Shown: in pieces, positions 53,346-61,424 of the stretch
How the letters are laid out: every line of letters begins with the position of its first letter
Numbering within the stretch: position 1 is the first letter of the stretch
Source of the DNA: Rhizobiales bacterium TNE-4
GTDB lineage: Bacteria; Pseudomonadota; Alphaproteobacteria; Rhizobiales; Beijerinckiaceae
Direction of reading: 5' to 3'
Assembly: GCA_019083985.1 (NCBI GenBank)
Contig: JAHRCV010000001.1
Coordinates: 434,001-498,000, forward strand
Length of the DNA stretch: 64,000 bases
Translations under genes and position numbers: made by a program
Notes under the pieces: generated by a model
What the model saw: only the letters and a program-made list of their open reading frames with translations
The model's database searches: none
What the model was told of the DNA's origin: nothing

Positions 53346-54344
53346 TTAATGAGGTTTGGCGAGGCGTGCCGCGAGCAAAATCGCCGCACGTGTTGCACCG
53401 ATATTCGCAATGCCCTTGCCAGCGATGTCATAGGCCGTGCCATGAGCTGGCGTGCACACCGGCACCTTATAACCGCCGATCAGCGTGACGCCTTTCTCAA
53501 AGCCCATCAGCTTCATCGCGATCTGGCCTTGGTCGTGATACATGGTTTGAACAGCGTCGAAATCCCCACGCTTGGCGCGCAGGAATACGGTGTCCGAAGG
53601 GAAGGGGCCTTCGCAGATGATGCCGCGGGCTTTTGCATCGGCAACAGCGGGCGTGATCTCATCATCATCTTCATGGCCAAAATTGCCACCATCGCCCGCA
53701 TGGGGATTGAGGGCGGCGACTGCGATGCGTGGCTGGGCAAAGCCAGCTTCGCGCATGCAGCGATCTGTCAGGATCAATCCGTTCAACACGGCCTGCCGCG
53801 TGATCAGGCTCGAGACTTTTGAGAGCGGGACGTGCGAGGTGATGCGCGCGTTCCATAGATTATCCATGACGTTGAATTCACGACCCGGGCCGCCGCCCAA
53901 TTCGGCGGTGATGATGTCGATTTCATCGACATAAGAGGGGTCGTAAAGACGCATCGCATGCTTGTTGAACGGCGTGAATGCGACCGCGTCAGCAAGGCCA
54001 TCGCGCGCAAGGTTGAGAGCCTTACGGAAATTTTGCAAAGCGAAACGGCCACCGGCTTCCGAACTGTCGCCGGTTGTCAAAGACGCTTCGTCGAGATGGC
54101 CAAGATCGAGGAGAACCGCACCTTTGCTGAAATCGGGTGCGTTCCCAGGGCCTGCCCAATCGGGAATGTCGACATGAACCTTGGCGATCCGTTCGCCTTC
54201 CTTAAGGGCACGCCGGTCGCCGATGACGATGAAATGGGCGGCCTGCCGTAGCTCGTCGTCAGCCAGCAGCTTGGCCAGCAGTTCAAGGCTGATGCCGGAT
54301 GGGTCCCCGGCGGCAAGCGCAATCACGGGCTTAGTCTGGGCCAC
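53346..54344 (-). CDS. PdxA-family dehydrogenase (PdxA2-like)
   Basis: 332 residues from the GTG at 54344, chosen because GGAGG lies eight bases upstream and the next residues AQTKPVIALAAGDPSGIS match family starts; an ATG at 54368 is longer. Motifs: GDPSGIS, AFTPFNKHAM, ALNPHAGDGGNFG, YHDQGQIAMKLMGFEKGVT, TPAHGTAYDIAGKG. By context beside a TctABC transporter and away from pdxJ, it is more likely a catabolic PdxA2 (erythronate/threonate-4-phosphate) or TphB-like enzyme than vitamin B6 biosynthesis. Confidence 0.82.
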   Translation of the reverse strand: MAQTKPVIALAAGDPSGISLELLAKLLADDELRQAAHFIVIGDRRALKEGERIAKVHVDIPDWAGPGNAPDFSKGAVLLDLGHLDEASLTTGDSSEAGGRFALQNFRKALNLARDGLADAVAFTPFNKHAMRLYDPSYVDEIDIITAELGGGPGREFNVMDNLWNARITSHVPLSKVSSLITRQAVLNGLILTDRCMREAGFAQPRIAVAALNPHAGDGGNFGHEDDDEITPAVADAKARGIICEGPFPSDTVFLRAKRGDFDAVQTMYHDQGQIAMKLMGFEKGVTLIGGYKVPVCTPAHGTAYDIAGKGIANIGATRAAILLAARLAKPH

Positions 54345-54390
54345 TCTCAAATCCTCCGGAGAATGCAAAACTTCACTTGTCAGGGAAGGA

Positions 54391-54463
54391 TTACATGCAA
54401 TAGCATCATCGTCAAACGCCTTCGCAGGTGCGAAAGGATCAATATGGCCGAGGTTGCATGCAA
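54391..54463. promoter_or_regulatory. Paired candidate operator of GntR regulator 2
   Basis: TTACATGCAA (54391-54400) and the perfect palindrome TTGCATGCAA (54454-54463), exactly 63 bp apart, about six helical turns. They lie between the divergent PdxA-like and gntR genes, the second just inside gntR. Suits DNA looping or paired dimers. Confidence 0.5.
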
Positions 54464-55175
54464 TCTCTCTGACGAGGCTGAGGGCGCCCCTCAGGCCCGC
54501 GGGCTTGCGACCTTGCAGGCAACCGACCGGTTGCGCGAGATGATCCTCGACGGGCGGTTGCCTCCGGGAGCCCGCATTTCCGAGCGCTATATGAATGAGG
54601 CATTCGGCCTGTCACGGACACCGCTGCGGGAAGCCTTCAAGGTGCTGAATGCCGAAGGCCTGGTCGAGCTTTCGCCTAATCGCGGCGCGATGGTGACACG
54701 GCTTTCGCTCACCGATTTGCAAGCCGCGTTCGAATTGCTGGCCACGCTTGACGGTACCGGCGGTGAATATGCCTGCGAACGGGCAAGCGATGCTGAGATC
54801 GCACATATTGCCGCCTTGCATGATGAGATGGTCGCTGAATTCAAGAAGCGCGATTTGCAGCGCTATTTCCGTCTCAACAAGGAGATCCATCTAGCGATCG
54901 TCGATGCAGCAGCCAACCCGGCCTTGTCGCGTGTCTATCGCTCTGAATGTGCGCGCGTTGACCGTTATCGTTTTAGCGGCAATCGGGATCTCGAACGCTG
55001 GGAGCGATCAATCCGGCAGCATGAGCAGATTTTGGATGCGCTGAGAACGCGGCAAGGTGCATTGTTGCGTGAAATCCTGATTGCCCACCGGCGCTCAGGT
55101 TGGGTGCTCGCAAAAGCACTGCATGATGCAGAAAATGCCAATGGTGCTGAGACCGTGGCGAGGATCCCCACATGA
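54444..55175 (+). CDS. GntR-family regulator, FadR/FCD type (2)
   Basis: 243 residues from the ATG at 54444 (AAAGGA upstream); an in-frame ATG at 54363 would include the operator. Winged helix ARISERYMNEAFGLSRTPLR, then an FCD domain (YFRLNKEIHLAIVDAAANPA; ILIAHRRSGWVLAKAL). Divergent from the PdxA-tctCBA operon and coupled to the amidohydrolase by ATGA. Probably controls both sides. Confidence 0.9.
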   Translation: MAEVACNLSDEAEGAPQARGLATLQATDRLREMILDGRLPPGARISERYMNEAFGLSRTPLREAFKVLNAEGLVELSPNRGAMVTRLSLTDLQAAFELLATLDGTGGEYACERASDAEIAHIAALHDEMVAEFKKRDLQRYFRLNKEIHLAIVDAAANPALSRVYRSECARVDRYRFSGNRDLERWERSIRQHEQILDALRTRQGALLREILIAHRRSGWVLAKALHDAENANGAETVARIPT

Positions 55176-56092
55176 CCATGGCGGATCCCACGCGTATGGC
55201 GAAGCGGTCGATCATCGATGCGCATCACCATTTTTGGGATCCCACACGTAATTATCACCCATGGCTTTGCGATGCAGAGCCGATCGCATTTCGATACGGC
55301 GATTATTCATCACTGCGGCGGCCTTATCTCGCCCCTGATTATCTGGCGGATGCTGACAATTATCACGTGGCTGGATCTGTCTATGTTGAGACGGAATGGG
55401 ATCCGGCTCATCTGGCTAGCGAAACCGATTATGTCGCCCACTTGCGAAGCTCGGGCTTGCCGAGTGTCGCTGTCATGGCGGCTCGCTTGCATGAACCCGA
55501 TACGGAAGATTTGCTAGCGCGCCATGCAGCCCATGATTTTGTTCGCGGTATCAGACATAAGCCGCGCGCCAACCCGTCACCGCGTGATACGGCTCCCGGC
55601 GGCATGACAGATCCGCAATGGCGACGCGGTTACGCGCATTTGCGCCGCTATGGATTGAGCTTCGATCTGCAAACACCGTGGTGGCACATGCGCGAAGCGG
55701 CGGATCTTGCCGCAGCATTTCCGGACATCCCCATCATCGTGAACCATGCCGGCTTGCCGGCGGATCGGTCGGAGGATGCACTGGTCGCCTGGGCGCATGC
55801 GATGGCCAATATGGCGGCCCGTGAGAATGTGACGATCAAGATTTCTGGGATCGGGCAACCCGGTCATCCATGGACGGCCCAGTCCAATCGCCGCATCGTG
55901 TTGACGCTAATTGATCTGTTCGGGGTCTCGCGTTGCATGTTCGGCAGCAATTTCCCCGTCGACTCACTGTGCGGCAGTTTCACCGATATTTTTTCGGGCT
56001 TTGAAGCGATCACATCGGATTTGACCGACGATGAGCGTGACGCGCTCTTCCGCACCAATGCCATCCATATTTACAGGATCCCCACAATATGA
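55172..56092 (+). CDS. Amidohydrolase-2 family lactonase-like enzyme
   Basis: 306 residues. Metal motif DAHHHFWDP at the N-terminus, VYVETEWDP, IRHKPRAN, PIIVNHAGLP, SGIGQPGHPW and MFGSNFPVDS with the late metal Asp. Resembles the fuconolactonase/2-pyrone-4,6-dicarboxylate lactonase branch. Probably opens a lactone in the pathway of the imported acid. Both gene borders are 4-bp overlaps (ATGA), so gntR, this gene and the next are one unit. Confidence 0.87.
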   Translation: MTMADPTRMAKRSIIDAHHHFWDPTRNYHPWLCDAEPIAFRYGDYSSLRRPYLAPDYLADADNYHVAGSVYVETEWDPAHLASETDYVAHLRSSGLPSVAVMAARLHEPDTEDLLARHAAHDFVRGIRHKPRANPSPRDTAPGGMTDPQWRRGYAHLRRYGLSFDLQTPWWHMREAADLAAAFPDIPIIVNHAGLPADRSEDALVAWAHAMANMAARENVTIKISGIGQPGHPWTAQSNRRIVLTLIDLFGVSRCMFGSNFPVDSLCGSFTDIFSGFEAITSDLTDDERDALFRTNAIHIYRIPTI

Positions 56093-56958
56093 AGCCGCGT
56101 ATTGGATATTTGGGCTTGGGATTAATGGGTGGCGCAATGACGCGTCATCTCGTGGCGAAAGGCTATGAGGTGACAGGCTTTGATCCTGTTGCTGACAAGC
56201 GCGAAATGGCAGCAAAACATGGCGTTACGATTGTTGCCCATGCGCGTGATGTCGTACCGGGGGCGGATTTCGTTCTTCTCAACCTGCCGACGACAGAGGC
56301 GGTTCTTGACGCAGTCTTTGGCCCTGAAGGCATTTCTGGATCCCTCACGGCCAATCAGGTGCTGATTGATTTTTCGACCATCAAAGTCGATGCAGCGCGT
56401 GAAGCTGCGCAGCGGCTTATGGACGCAACAGGGTGTGGTTGGGTTGATGCGCCCGTCTCTGGCGGGCCACCGGCAGCAGGCAGTGGCACGCTAACTGTCA
56501 TGGCGGGCGGCCGTGATCACGATCTTGAACGCATCAAGCCCTTGATGGCGGATGTTGCCGCACGGTTCACGCCGATGGGTCCGCCCGGTGCGGGGCTTGT
56601 CGCCAAAATGATCAACCAATTGATCGTGGGATGCACCCACGCCGTTCTCGCTGAGGCAGCGGTTCTTGCCGAAAGCGCCGGCATTGATGCCGCGCTGATT
56701 CCAGAATGTCTGGCGGGCGGCCATGCAGATGGCTCTCTGCTGCAGCGACTTTATCCCCGCATGGTGGAGCGTAACTTTGCTCCCCAAGGCTATCTGCGCC
56801 AATTGCTGAAAGACCTCGAAATGGTCAACGCCTTTGTCGCGTCATCCCATTGCAGTGCACCGATGACGGCCGAAGCACTGTCACTTTATCGGTTGGCCGC
56901 GCGTTTGGGCTTCTCGGAGCTTGATACGTCAGCCGTCGTGAAAATTTACGAGAGGTAG
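56089..56958 (+). CDS. 3-hydroxyisobutyrate/tartronate-semialdehyde-type dehydrogenase
   Basis: 289 residues. Beta-hydroxyacid dehydrogenase family: GYLGLGLMGGAMTRHL cofactor motif, DAPVSGGPPAAGSGTLTVMA substrate motif and catalytic Lys in GAGLVAKMINQ. Asp after beta-2 (GFDPVAD) favours NAD. Could be GarR/GlxR-like or a sulfolactaldehyde-type enzyme. Coupled to the lactonase-like gene. Confidence 0.88.
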   Translation: MKPRIGYLGLGLMGGAMTRHLVAKGYEVTGFDPVADKREMAAKHGVTIVAHARDVVPGADFVLLNLPTTEAVLDAVFGPEGISGSLTANQVLIDFSTIKVDAAREAAQRLMDATGCGWVDAPVSGGPPAAGSGTLTVMAGGRDHDLERIKPLMADVAARFTPMGPPGAGLVAKMINQLIVGCTHAVLAEAAVLAESAGIDAALIPECLAGGHADGSLLQRLYPRMVERNFAPQGYLRQLLKDLEMVNAFVASSHCSAPMTAEALSLYRLAARLGFSELDTSAVVKIYER

Positions 56959-57010
56959 AACCACGTCAAGTTCTGCCCCGTGATGAACCAAGAAGAGAGA
57001 GGAAACGACC

Positions 57011-58006
57011 ATGTTGAAATCGCTGAAAATTGCCCTTGCGGGTGCGGGGGCCTGCTTGGCTCTTTATGTCAGTTCTGCCGAAGCCCAGATTAAATTGCGT
57101 TACGCCCATGTGGGTGTCGCCAATGCGCCGCAAACGCTTTACGCGGATGAGGTGGCAGCCCTCGTCAAACAGCGTACCAACGGCCGCGTTGAAATTCAGG
57201 TCTTCGCCAATTCGCAGCTCGGTGGCGTGGGCGAAATGGTGGATGGCATCAAGGCCGGATCCATTGCGATGGGCCATCACGACTTCGCGTCGCTTGGTAA
57301 AATTCTACCCGCCACGGCAGTCTTTAACACGCCCTATGTCTATCGCGATCCTGAACACAGCTTGCGCGCAACTGACTCGCGGACATCGCCAGCGTTGCAA
57401 GAAATCAACAAGCAGCTCGTTGAAAAAGGCGGCATGCGGATTGTCGGCAGCTTCTTCCAGGGCACGCGGCAACTAACCTCGAAAGAAAAAGTGCTGAGCC
57501 CAGCGGATATGCAGGGTAAGAAATATCGTGGCGTCCCTGTGAAGCTGTGGTCTTCGATGTTGACGGGAATGGGCGCTGTGGCCACGCCGGTTGAAGTTTC
57601 GGAACTCGCGACCGCGTTGGCAACGGGCCTTGTTGTCGGACAGGAAAATCCACTGCCGAACATCTTCAATCTGAAGCTCTTCGAAGTTCAGAAATATGTC
57701 ATGATGACCGGGCACATGCAGTCGGTTCTGTCAGTCTTCGTCAATGAAAAGATCTGGCAGACGATCCCGGCGGGCGATCGTAAGATCATGGAAGACACCA
57801 TGTTCGAGGTTGGACAAAAGACGCTCGCATGGGACCGCGACAGCTCTGACAAATACAAGAAAGATCTCGAAGCGAAGGGCATGATCTTTGTCACAGACAA
57901 GGATGGCCTCAATCTTGATGCTTTCCGCAAGGCCGTGTTGACGCAAATTGGCAAGGATTTCCCAGAATGGGATTCCTTGATCAAGCAGATCCAGAGCGTT
58001 CAATAA
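57011..58006 (+). CDS. dctP: TRAP transporter substrate-binding protein (3)
   Basis: 331 residues. Sec-type signal (IALAGAGACLALYVSSAEAQ), then LRYAHVGVANAPQTLYADEV, QLGGVGEMVDGIKAGSIAMG, and the ligand region GKKYRGVPVKLWSSM with ALATGLVVGQENPLPN. First gene of a P-Q-M operon. A stem-loop separates it from dctQ. Confidence 0.92.
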   Translation: MLKSLKIALAGAGACLALYVSSAEAQIKLRYAHVGVANAPQTLYADEVAALVKQRTNGRVEIQVFANSQLGGVGEMVDGIKAGSIAMGHHDFASLGKILPATAVFNTPYVYRDPEHSLRATDSRTSPALQEINKQLVEKGGMRIVGSFFQGTRQLTSKEKVLSPADMQGKKYRGVPVKLWSSMLTGMGAVATPVEVSELATALATGLVVGQENPLPNIFNLKLFEVQKYVMMTGHMQSVLSVFVNEKIWQTIPAGDRKIMEDTMFEVGQKTLAWDRDSSDKYKKDLEAKGMIFVTDKDGLNLDAFRKAVLTQIGKDFPEWDSLIKQIQSVQ

Positions 58007-58014
58007 AATCGAAT

Positions 58015-58042
58015 GGAGCGGCCTCAGGGCCGCTCCTTTTTT
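58015..58042 (+). terminator. Stem-loop between dctP and dctQ of TRAP 3
   Basis: Perfect 9-bp stem GGAGCGGCC/GGCCGCTCC (58015-58023 and 58028-58036) followed by TTTTTT. A classical terminator inside an operon, so partial readthrough is expected. Confidence 0.85.
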
Positions 58043-58058
58043 CTGAAAAGGTCAGGCC

Positions 58059-58544
58059 ATGCTCTCTTTCATGCGTCAGGCGACGCGTATCATCGGATTT
58101 TTATTTCTCGCGACGTTGATCGTGACGCCTCTTCTGCAAATCGTCATGCGTGGCATTTTCAATGTGCCGATGGCGGGTGCAGAAGAATTGGCCCGTTACT
58201 TTCTGATCTGTATGACATTCTTGGGCGGTGCCTACGTCACATGGCAGGGCGGACAGATCCGAATGGAAGAGGTTCAGGGCATGTTGCCCGAACGGCCGCG
58301 CTGGTTGCTACAATTATTAATCGAATTATCGGGCGTTATCTTTTTTGCCTATATGTCGGTTGCAGCCTTTGTTTCGATTTCGAACAACCTGTCTAATCAG
58401 ACGGCGACACTCGAAATGCCCTTCTGGCTGTTCATGGGCCCGATGGCCGTCGGCATGGCATTATTGTCGATCGAAACCTTTGCGCAATTCATTCGCACTT
58501 TGCGCAACCGCAAGGCGGACGAAAAGTCCACCACTCTTACGTGA
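58059..58544 (+). CDS. dctQ: TRAP transporter small permease DctQ (3)
   Basis: 161 residues, four helices. QIVMRGIFNVPMAGAEELAR and FLGGAYVTWQGGQIRMEEV are typical. 9 bp before dctM. Confidence 0.9.
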   Translation: MLSFMRQATRIIGFLFLATLIVTPLLQIVMRGIFNVPMAGAEELARYFLICMTFLGGAYVTWQGGQIRMEEVQGMLPERPRWLLQLLIELSGVIFFAYMSVAAFVSISNNLSNQTATLEMPFWLFMGPMAVGMALLSIETFAQFIRTLRNRKADEKSTTLT

Positions 58545-58553
58545 GGCATTCCC

Positions 58554-59837
58554 GTGCAAGGCTTTATCGTTGTCTTCGCTTTTTTGGCTTTGTTTGTCGC
58601 AGGCTTTCCCGTTGTTCTGGCAATAGGAATTCCAAGCCTTATCTACATCATCCTCAATGATCTCCCCCTGGAATTTGTTGCCCAGCGCACACTCTATGCG
58701 ATGGATTCCTTTCCATTGATCGCAGTTCCGGTCTTCCTGTTTGTGGGAAGTCTCATGAACAGTGCCGGCATCTCTAAATATATTTACAAATTTGCTGATA
58801 CAGCCGTTGGTCGATTGCCGGGCGGATTGGCGCAAGTGAATATTTTCGGCAGTCTTGTCTTTGCTGGCATGTCGGGTTCGGCCCTCGCCGACATTGGCGG
58901 CATCGGTCGCATCGAAATCGATGCAATGAAATCAAAAGGCTTCAACCCGTCGTTCGCGGCAGCCGTGACATCAGCGTCAGCGATTGTAGGCCCCATCTTT
59001 CCGCCCAGTATCCCCCTGATTATTTATGGGACGGTGACGGGCGTTTCGGTGGTGCAGCTGCTGCTAGGCGGGATCATACCCGGCATCCTATGCGTCCTGT
59101 CCTTGATGGTAATGACGGCGTGGCTTGCTGTGAAGCGAGGTTATCCGCGGGCTGAGCGTTGGCCGACGCGGCATGAAGTGGTGCGCGACATGATGCCAGC
59201 CGTGCCTGCTTTGTTGGCGCCAATCATTCTCATTGGTGGCATGTTGGCGGGCTTTTTTACGCCGACTGAAATCGCGGCCGTCACCGTGGCCTATACGCTC
59301 TTTATCAGCATCTTCTTTTACAAAGAGCTGACATGGGCGGGCATTCTTGACGCCTCGGCGGAGACGTTGCGGTCTTCAGCAGGGATCCTACTGATCGTCG
59401 CGGTCGCGGCGATTTTCGGATGGATCCTCTCAGTCGAGCAAGTCCCGCAGATCATGACGCAGGCGATGCTGTCGATATCAACACATCCCTACGTATTGCT
59501 CTTCCTCGTCAATATCTTGCTTCTCATCGTGGGAATGTTCCTTGATAGCACGACGGCTATTCTGGTGATTGCGCCCATCATTGCAAAGCCGTTGGCTGCG
59601 GCGGGCGTCGATCCTGTTCATCTGGGCATGGTGGTGATTTTCAATCTGATGATTGGATTGCTGACCCCACCGATGGGGCTTGCTCTCTACCTTGTCAGCG
59701 ATATCGCCAAGGTGAAGATGAAGGAGGTTCTGCGTGAGATGGTCCCCTTCTATTTCCCTCTTATCATCACGCTTCTTCTGCTCACTTATGTGCCTGAGTT
59801 GACCGTCTGGCTGCCCCGGCTAGCGCTCGGAAACTAG
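58554..59837 (+). CDS. dctM: TRAP transporter large permease DctM (3)
   Basis: 427 residues from a GTG with GAGG upstream. DctM signatures SFPLIAVPVFLFVGSLMNSA, GMSGSALADIGGIGRIE, GPIFPPSIPLIIYG and NLMIGLLTPPMGLALYLVSD. Twelve helices expected. Ends the P-Q-M operon. Confidence 0.93.
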   Translation: MQGFIVVFAFLALFVAGFPVVLAIGIPSLIYIILNDLPLEFVAQRTLYAMDSFPLIAVPVFLFVGSLMNSAGISKYIYKFADTAVGRLPGGLAQVNIFGSLVFAGMSGSALADIGGIGRIEIDAMKSKGFNPSFAAAVTSASAIVGPIFPPSIPLIIYGTVTGVSVVQLLLGGIIPGILCVLSLMVMTAWLAVKRGYPRAERWPTRHEVVRDMMPAVPALLAPIILIGGMLAGFFTPTEIAAVTVAYTLFISIFFYKELTWAGILDASAETLRSSAGILLIVAVAAIFGWILSVEQVPQIMTQAMLSISTHPYVLLFLVNILLLIVGMFLDSTTAILVIAPIIAKPLAAAGVDPVHLGMVVIFNLMIGLLTPPMGLALYLVSDIAKVKMKEVLREMVPFYFPLIITLLLLTYVPELTVWLPRLALGN

Positions 59838-59904
59838 GCGCCAGGTTTCAATGGCCTGGGTATTGGAAGATTCGAATAGCTTTGCTTGAAGGGCGCCGGA
59901 ATTT

Positions 59905-59946
59905 GCATGGCTCGGCTCCATCTAAGCCTGAGAGAGCGAGCCATGC
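59905..59946. other. Inverted repeat after TRAP operon 3
   Basis: Perfect 10-bp arms GCATGGCTCG/CGAGCCATGC (59905-59914 and 59937-59946) with a 22-nt loop in the 219-bp gap before the ABC operon. No T-run. May be a 3' end structure or regulatory site. Confidence 0.45.
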
Positions 59947-60056
59947 CTCTGTTTAGCTGTCGATTACCGGTCTCGAAGTTGACCGGACGACAAGCCTCGC
60001 GCATGGTTTGGCAGCTAAAAGAGCCCGTACGAAGGCTCGTTTGATGGGAGAGCACG

Positions 60057-61376
60057 ATGCTGCGTTTCATTCATTGGGCCGTTCTAACAGTTGCGGTAGG
60101 CCTTGCCCCTTATGCACAGGCCCAGTCCGGCAAGGTGACGGTTGTCACATCGTTTTCCAAAGACGTGACAGACCCGATCAAAAAGGCGTTTGAAAAAGCG
60201 GTGCCGGGCGCAACGCTCGAAGTTCAGAATCGCAACACCAATGCTGGCGTCAAATATCTCGAAGAGACCAAAGCCAACAATCAGGTCGATCTCTTCTGGG
60301 CCTCAGCCCCGGATGCTTTCGAAGTTCTGAAGACCAAGGGCCTCTTGCAGAAATATCAGCCCAAGGCGACCGGTATTCCGGAGAAGATTGGCTCCTATCC
60401 GATCAACGATCCGCAGGGCACTTATTTCGGTTTTGCGGCGTCTGGCTATGGCATCATGTGGAATGAACGTTATGCCAAGGCCAACAAATTGCCGGATCCG
60501 AAAGAGTGGAGCGATCTCGCAAAGCCGGTCTATTATGATCACGTTCTGATGGCAGCACCATCACGTTCCGGGACAACACACCTCACGATCGAAACGATCT
60601 TGCAAGGTGAAGGTTGGGACAAGGGTTGGCGCGCTATCAAGGATATGTCTGGCAATTTCCGTCAGATCACGGAGCGTTCCTTTGGCGTGCCTGAAGCCGT
60701 CAATTCCGGGCAAGTTGGCGTCGGGATCGTCATCGATTTCTTCGCCTTCTCGTCGCAAGCCTCAGGCTTCCCGGTCAAATTTGTCTATCCGACGGTGACC
60801 ACCATAGTGCCAGCCAATGTGGCGATTGTAACCAATGCACCAAACAAAGCCGGTGCAGAAGCTTTTGTCGACTTTTTGCTGTCGCCAGCGGGACAAGAGG
60901 TACTCCTTGAGCCATCGATCCGCCGTTTGCCGGTCAATCCGTCGGTCTATGCGAAGGCGCCGGCCGACTATCCAAATCCCTTCACCAATCCGTCATTGGG
61001 TGCGCGCGTCAAATTTGATGTCGACCTGTCTGAGAAACGGACCAATGTCGTCGATGCGCTGTATGATCAGCTTGTCACTTTTCAACTCGACAATCTGAAG
61101 GCGGCGACCAAGGCCCTTCATGAAGCTGAAGGCGCGCTGGCAAAGAAGGACAATCCGCAAGCCCGTAGCCTTGTCAAAGAGGCGCGCGATTTGATTGCGG
61201 CCATGCCCGTGACAGAAGCCCAGGCGGCTTCGTCTGAAATTGCGGGCGCATTCACGGGCGGCAAGGAAAAGGGCGCGCGGCAGGCCGAGCTTGAGCAGCA
61301 ATGGGCAAGCTTCGCAAAGACGCGCTATCAGGAAGCGCAAGCCAAGGCTGAGCAAGCGCTCAAGCTGGCGCGCTAA
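60057..61376 (+). CDS. ABC substrate-binding protein (iron/2-aminoethylphosphonate type) with helical C-terminal extension
   Basis: 439 residues. Signal peptide ending PYAQAQ, then VTVVTSFSKDVTDPIKKAFE, EVQNRNTNAGVKYLEETKAN, APSRSGTTHLTIETILQGEG, the pattern of family 1 binding proteins such as FbpA and AEP receptors. The standard domain ends near residue 330. The last ~105 residues (about 335-439) are Ala/Glu/Lys-rich and look like a long helix or coiled coil (LKAATKALHEAEGALAKKDN). No metal-ligand set was identified, so the ligand is open. Confidence 0.85.
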   Translation: MLRFIHWAVLTVAVGLAPYAQAQSGKVTVVTSFSKDVTDPIKKAFEKAVPGATLEVQNRNTNAGVKYLEETKANNQVDLFWASAPDAFEVLKTKGLLQKYQPKATGIPEKIGSYPINDPQGTYFGFAASGYGIMWNERYAKANKLPDPKEWSDLAKPVYYDHVLMAAPSRSGTTHLTIETILQGEGWDKGWRAIKDMSGNFRQITERSFGVPEAVNSGQVGVGIVIDFFAFSSQASGFPVKFVYPTVTTIVPANVAIVTNAPNKAGAEAFVDFLLSPAGQEVLLEPSIRRLPVNPSVYAKAPADYPNPFTNPSLGARVKFDVDLSEKRTNVVDALYDQLVTFQLDNLKAATKALHEAEGALAKKDNPQARSLVKEARDLIAAMPVTEAQAASSEIAGAFTGGKEKGARQAELEQQWASFAKTRYQEAQAKAEQALKLAR

Positions 61377-61384
61377 ACGGAGGC

Positions 61385-61403
61385 GGGCGGCCTTGTGCCG
61401 CCC
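61385..61403 (+). other. Stem-loop between binding-protein and permease genes
   Basis: GGGCGGC/GCCGCCC (61385-61391 and 61397-61403), loop CTTGT, no T-run. Placed like the stem-loops after the TRAP and Tct binding-protein genes. Confidence 0.55.
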
Positions 61404-61424
61404 CACCGTCCCGGAGTTTCAATC

